From an uncultured Clostridia bacterium (GTDB lineage: Bacteria; Bacillota; Clostridia; Oscillospirales; Oscillospiraceae): a stretch of DNA of 6,933 bases. The notes under the pieces were generated by a model. The model saw only the letters and a program-made list of their open reading frames with translations, had not been told where the DNA came from and did not search any database. Position 1 is the stretch's first letter. Every line of letters begins with the position of its first letter. Below, in pieces: positions 4,769 through 6,933 of this stretch. The position numbers and the translations under genes were made by a program. The stretch is taken from the NCBI GenBank assembly GCA_937907715.1, contig CALERM010000078.1, positions 1 through 6,933 of the forward strand. The letters run 5' to 3'.

Positions 4769-6853
4769 TTCTACGCCGCGATTGTAAAGACCTCTTGTAC
4801 AGCTGCCCGGCTCGAAGCGCGCGCCCGAGCGGTACTCAGATAACACCCGGTCGACCTCGCCCGCATTTTCCGTCGTAAACTGCAGCCGCAGCGCCCAGAG
4901 TCCCATGCCGCGGAAGCTCTCCTTTTTGTCCAGCAGATACAGCTTCTTGCCGTTGAGCAGCACATTGCGGCATGTGCCGGGGTCCTTGACGATCGGAAAC
5001 TCCTCTCCCATGCGGTCGATGAGCTTCGTCTGCGTCGTCTGGCACGAGCAGGTGCCGGTTCTGTTTTTCATCACGCAGTTTTCCATCAGCATCAGCGGCA
5101 GCCTTCCGTAGATCAGAATCTCCGCCGGCACCGCCTTCGACACGTCGCGAATCTGCGGCAGCGTCATTTCAAAAGACAAAAGCTGCGAGTCCACGCCGTT
5201 GGCGCGCAGATAGTGCATCGCGCGCGAGTTATAAATATTCAGCCCAAAATCGCCGCGCACGGCAAAGCCCGCCGCCTTGGCAATCTTGATCTGCCCGAGG
5301 TTTCCGACCAGCAGCTGCCGCACGCCCATCACATAGACGCTCTTGAGCTGCTCGGCAAGCCCCGGATTTTCGCCCGACCACACCACGCGCGGCACAATTG
5401 CCGCCAGCTGCGTCTCGACGCCGATCATGCGCGTCAGCTCCGGATGCTCGTAAAGCTCCGACAGCGGCACATATAAAACCGCCGGCTTTTCCGCAATCAG
5501 GCGCGGGGTAATCTGCGCGGCGGACCGGACCGCCACGGTCAGCTGCGGCTCGCCGGACATGCCGTCATACAGCGCGGGCGGATTGTAGGCGTTCGTCTTT
5601 GGAAGCGTCACTCTTCCGCGCCGCGCGGTCAGCTCGGCAAGCACCTCGCGCCGCATCGCATTAACACTCGACGCCGGAAGCATCAGGCCGGGGTCCACCA
5701 CCGAGCGCACCATCGCGCAATAATACGGCGTGCCGCCCGTCTTTTTGAGCCTTGATTCCAGATCGTCCGCCGTCAGAGAATGCACCAGCGCCTGCTCCGG
5801 AACGGGACCTACCGCCTTGCAGACATGCCCGTCCTCATCCTGCGCGGCAAGCTGCGCCGGCTCCCCTGCGCGCACCATCGCGTAGAACTTGACCGGCACG
5901 CGCGGGCTTTCGCCCGATTCATACGTCGCGCGGGCGGCGGCAAACAGCTCGCGGTTGTCCTCCGGCTCCTGCCGGGTGCCGAACATACTCTGTCCGGTCT
6001 TTCCTTCGTAATAGCCCTGGGTAAAGCCCTGGCGGGAGAAAACCGCCTCGAGCTGCTGCATGTCGTTTTCCGTGACGCGCTTGCCGTCGATTACGGCGCG
6101 GTATGCCTTCGTGACCACCGCGACATACTCCGGGCGCTTCATTCTGCCCTCGATTTTGACCGACGCAACGCCCATGCGCTCAAGCTCACGCACATGCTCG
6201 ATGAGACAGTTGTCCTTCAGACTCAGCGGATAGCGCGTCGCCTCGAATCTGCCATAGCCATACGCAAGCCTGCACGGCTGGGCGCACTGCCCGCGGTTTC
6301 CCGAGCGCCTGCCGATGACGCTGGATAAATAGCACTGCCCCGAGTAGCACATGCAGAGCGCGCCGTGGACGAAAACCTCGATCTCCACGGGGCTTCGGCG
6401 GCAGATATGGCGGATCTGCTCCATCGGAAGCTCGCGCGCCAGCACAACCCGGCTGCACCCCAGCTCCGCCGCGGCGACCACGCCCTCGAGCGAGTGAATC
6501 GACATCTGCGTGGACGCATGCACCGGCACCGACGGCGCAATTTCCTTACAAAGCTGCACCATGCCGAGGTCCTGCACGATAAACGCATCGACGCCGAAGA
6601 CCGCCGCCGCCCGGATGACCTCCGCCGCGCGCGCCATCTCCCGGTCGGAGACGAGCGTGTTGAGCGTCAGATGCACCTGCACGCCGCGCACATGGCAGTA
6701 GACAATTGCCTCCTGCAGCTCGTCGGCGGAGAAATTCTGCGCGCCCATGCGGGCGTTGAACCGGTCGTATCCAAGATAAACCGCGTTGGCTCCGTTCTGC
6801 ACGGCGGCGCGCAGCGCCTCCATCGAGCCGGCGGGAGAAAGCAATTCGAGCAT
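4766..6853 (-). CDS. U32 family peptidase / RlhA-like RNA hydroxylase family protein
   Basis: U32 proteins were named as collagenase-type peptidases. Several characterised members (RlhA, TrhP, UbiU/UbiV) are instead iron-sulfur enzymes that hydroxylate 23S rRNA, tRNA uridine or ubiquinone precursors. 695 residues, near the long RlhA-type members (about 650) and much longer than TrhP. It opens with the family start MLELLSPAGSMEALRAAVQNGANAVYLG (1-28). The U32 signature EVFVHGALCMCYSGQC spans 159-174, and Cys167, Cys174, Cys190 and Cys216 (in SLKDNC) are the likeliest cluster ligands, with Cys194 as an alternative. The middle part (roughly 350-470) resembles DUF3656, and a second TIM-barrel-like part follows, with a Cys-rich stretch CVMKNRTGTCSC (593-604). 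The ATG at 6851-6853 is chosen for the family N-terminus and for AAGGAAG (6860-6866) 6 nt upstream; a GTG 75 bp upstream would place its extra residues over the promoter. It heads the maf-mreCD-PBP cluster. Substrate unknown; RNA modification is favoured by family precedent only. Confidence 0.92.
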   Translation of the reverse strand: MLELLSPAGSMEALRAAVQNGANAVYLGYDRFNARMGAQNFSADELQEAIVYCHVRGVQVHLTLNTLVSDREMARAAEVIRAAAVFGVDAFIVQDLGMVQLCKEIAPSVPVHASTQMSIHSLEGVVAAAELGCSRVVLARELPMEQIRHICRRSPVEIEVFVHGALCMCYSGQCYLSSVIGRRSGNRGQCAQPCRLAYGYGRFEATRYPLSLKDNCLIEHVRELERMGVASVKIEGRMKRPEYVAVVTKAYRAVIDGKRVTENDMQQLEAVFSRQGFTQGYYEGKTGQSMFGTRQEPEDNRELFAAARATYESGESPRVPVKFYAMVRAGEPAQLAAQDEDGHVCKAVGPVPEQALVHSLTADDLESRLKKTGGTPYYCAMVRSVVDPGLMLPASSVNAMRREVLAELTARRGRVTLPKTNAYNPPALYDGMSGEPQLTVAVRSAAQITPRLIAEKPAVLYVPLSELYEHPELTRMIGVETQLAAIVPRVVWSGENPGLAEQLKSVYVMGVRQLLVGNLGQIKIAKAAGFAVRGDFGLNIYNSRAMHYLRANGVDSQLLSFEMTLPQIRDVSKAVPAEILIYGRLPLMLMENCVMKNRTGTCSCQTTQTKLIDRMGEEFPIVKDPGTCRNVLLNGKKLYLLDKKESFRGMGLWALRLQFTTENAGEVDRVLSEYRSGARFEPGSCTRGLYNRGVE

Positions 6854-6859
6854 GTCGTT

Positions 6860-6866
6860 CTTCCTT
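6860..6866 (-). promoter_or_regulatory. Ribosome-binding site deciding the U32 start
   Basis: AAGGAAG on the minus strand, 6 nt before the ATG at 6851-6853. It favours this start over the upstream in-frame GTG at 6926-6928, which has no visible ribosome site inside the window. Confidence 0.7.
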
Positions 6867-6909
6867 CGTCTGTATTCAGAGCCCCATTTTTCCGCAGGGC
6901 ATAGCAATC

Positions 6910-6927
6910 GTACAGTACATTGTATCA
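6910..6927 (-). promoter_or_regulatory. Candidate promoter of the five-gene cluster, extended -10 with small palindrome
   Basis: Minus strand TGATACAAT (6919-6927) is an extended -10 element: TG, one base, then TACAAT with five of six consensus matches. The -35 box would fall outside the window, so it cannot be tested. Directly downstream is the perfect 9-bp palindrome GTAC-T-GTAC (6910-6918), where transcription would begin. This would give a leader of about 60 nt before the U32 ATG. No gene runs into it from the right within the window. Confidence 0.5.
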
Positions 6928-6933
6928 CAAGAG

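Noticed and set aside
6854..6928. N-terminal extension of the U32 protein from a GTG at 6926-6928
   Set aside because: The extra 25 residues do not resemble the family, overlap the candidate -10 box, and a well-placed ribosome site precedes the ATG at 6851-6853.
1..6933. Search for mobile elements, CRISPR-like arrays, tRNA genes, toxin-antitoxin pairs or frameshifted genes
   Set aside because: By eye I found no direct repeat array, terminal inverted repeats, tRNA-like fold or transposase frame, and all six genes are intact apart from the window cut in lepA.

Overview
The window holds six protein genes, all read from the minus strand, so transcription runs from high to low coordinates. The third codon position is rich in G and C. 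Gene content and protein style (a long U32 protein with a central DUF3656-like part, Maf next to mreCD, a class B PBP after mreD, AGGAG-type ribosome sites) suggest a fairly GC-rich Clostridia-type Firmicute, perhaps of the Oscillospiraceae/Ruminococcaceae kind. That placement is inference from protein and synteny style; no rRNA or other marker is present.

Layout in the direction of transcription: a promoter-like extended -10 box at the right edge (about 6919-6927), then a tightly packed five-gene cluster: U32 family protein (6853-4766), maf nucleotide pyrophosphatase (4752-4180), mreC (4140-3304), mreD (3273-2776) and a class B penicillin-binding protein of the PBP2/MrdA type (2772-664). The gaps are 13, 39, 30 and 3 bp, which fits one transcript. 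A 205-bp non-coding stretch (459-663) follows, with an imperfect terminator-like hairpin and weak promoter candidates. Last comes the first 152 codons of lepA (elongation factor 4), running off the left edge.

MreC, MreD and PBP2 belong to one machine, the elongasome that builds side-wall peptidoglycan: MreC and MreD are membrane scaffold/activator proteins and PBP2 is the transpeptidase that works with RodA. Maf and the U32 protein are housekeeping partners (nucleotide-pool sanitation with a reported link to septation; probable iron-sulfur RNA hydroxylase or peptidase). LepA acts on the ribosome and is probably a separate unit.

The region is mostly ordinary core genome. I see no mobile element, CRISPR array, toxin-antitoxin pair, phage gene, structural RNA or clearly new system. 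Points worth a second look: mreB and radC are missing from the expected place between maf and mreC; mreC and the PBP gene both start with TTG; mreD and the PBP gene share one reading frame, separated only by TGA and one codon; a perfect GC hairpin touches the mreC ribosome-binding site; and PBP2 has a likely metal-binding Asp/Cys/His/Cys set around its second active-site motif.
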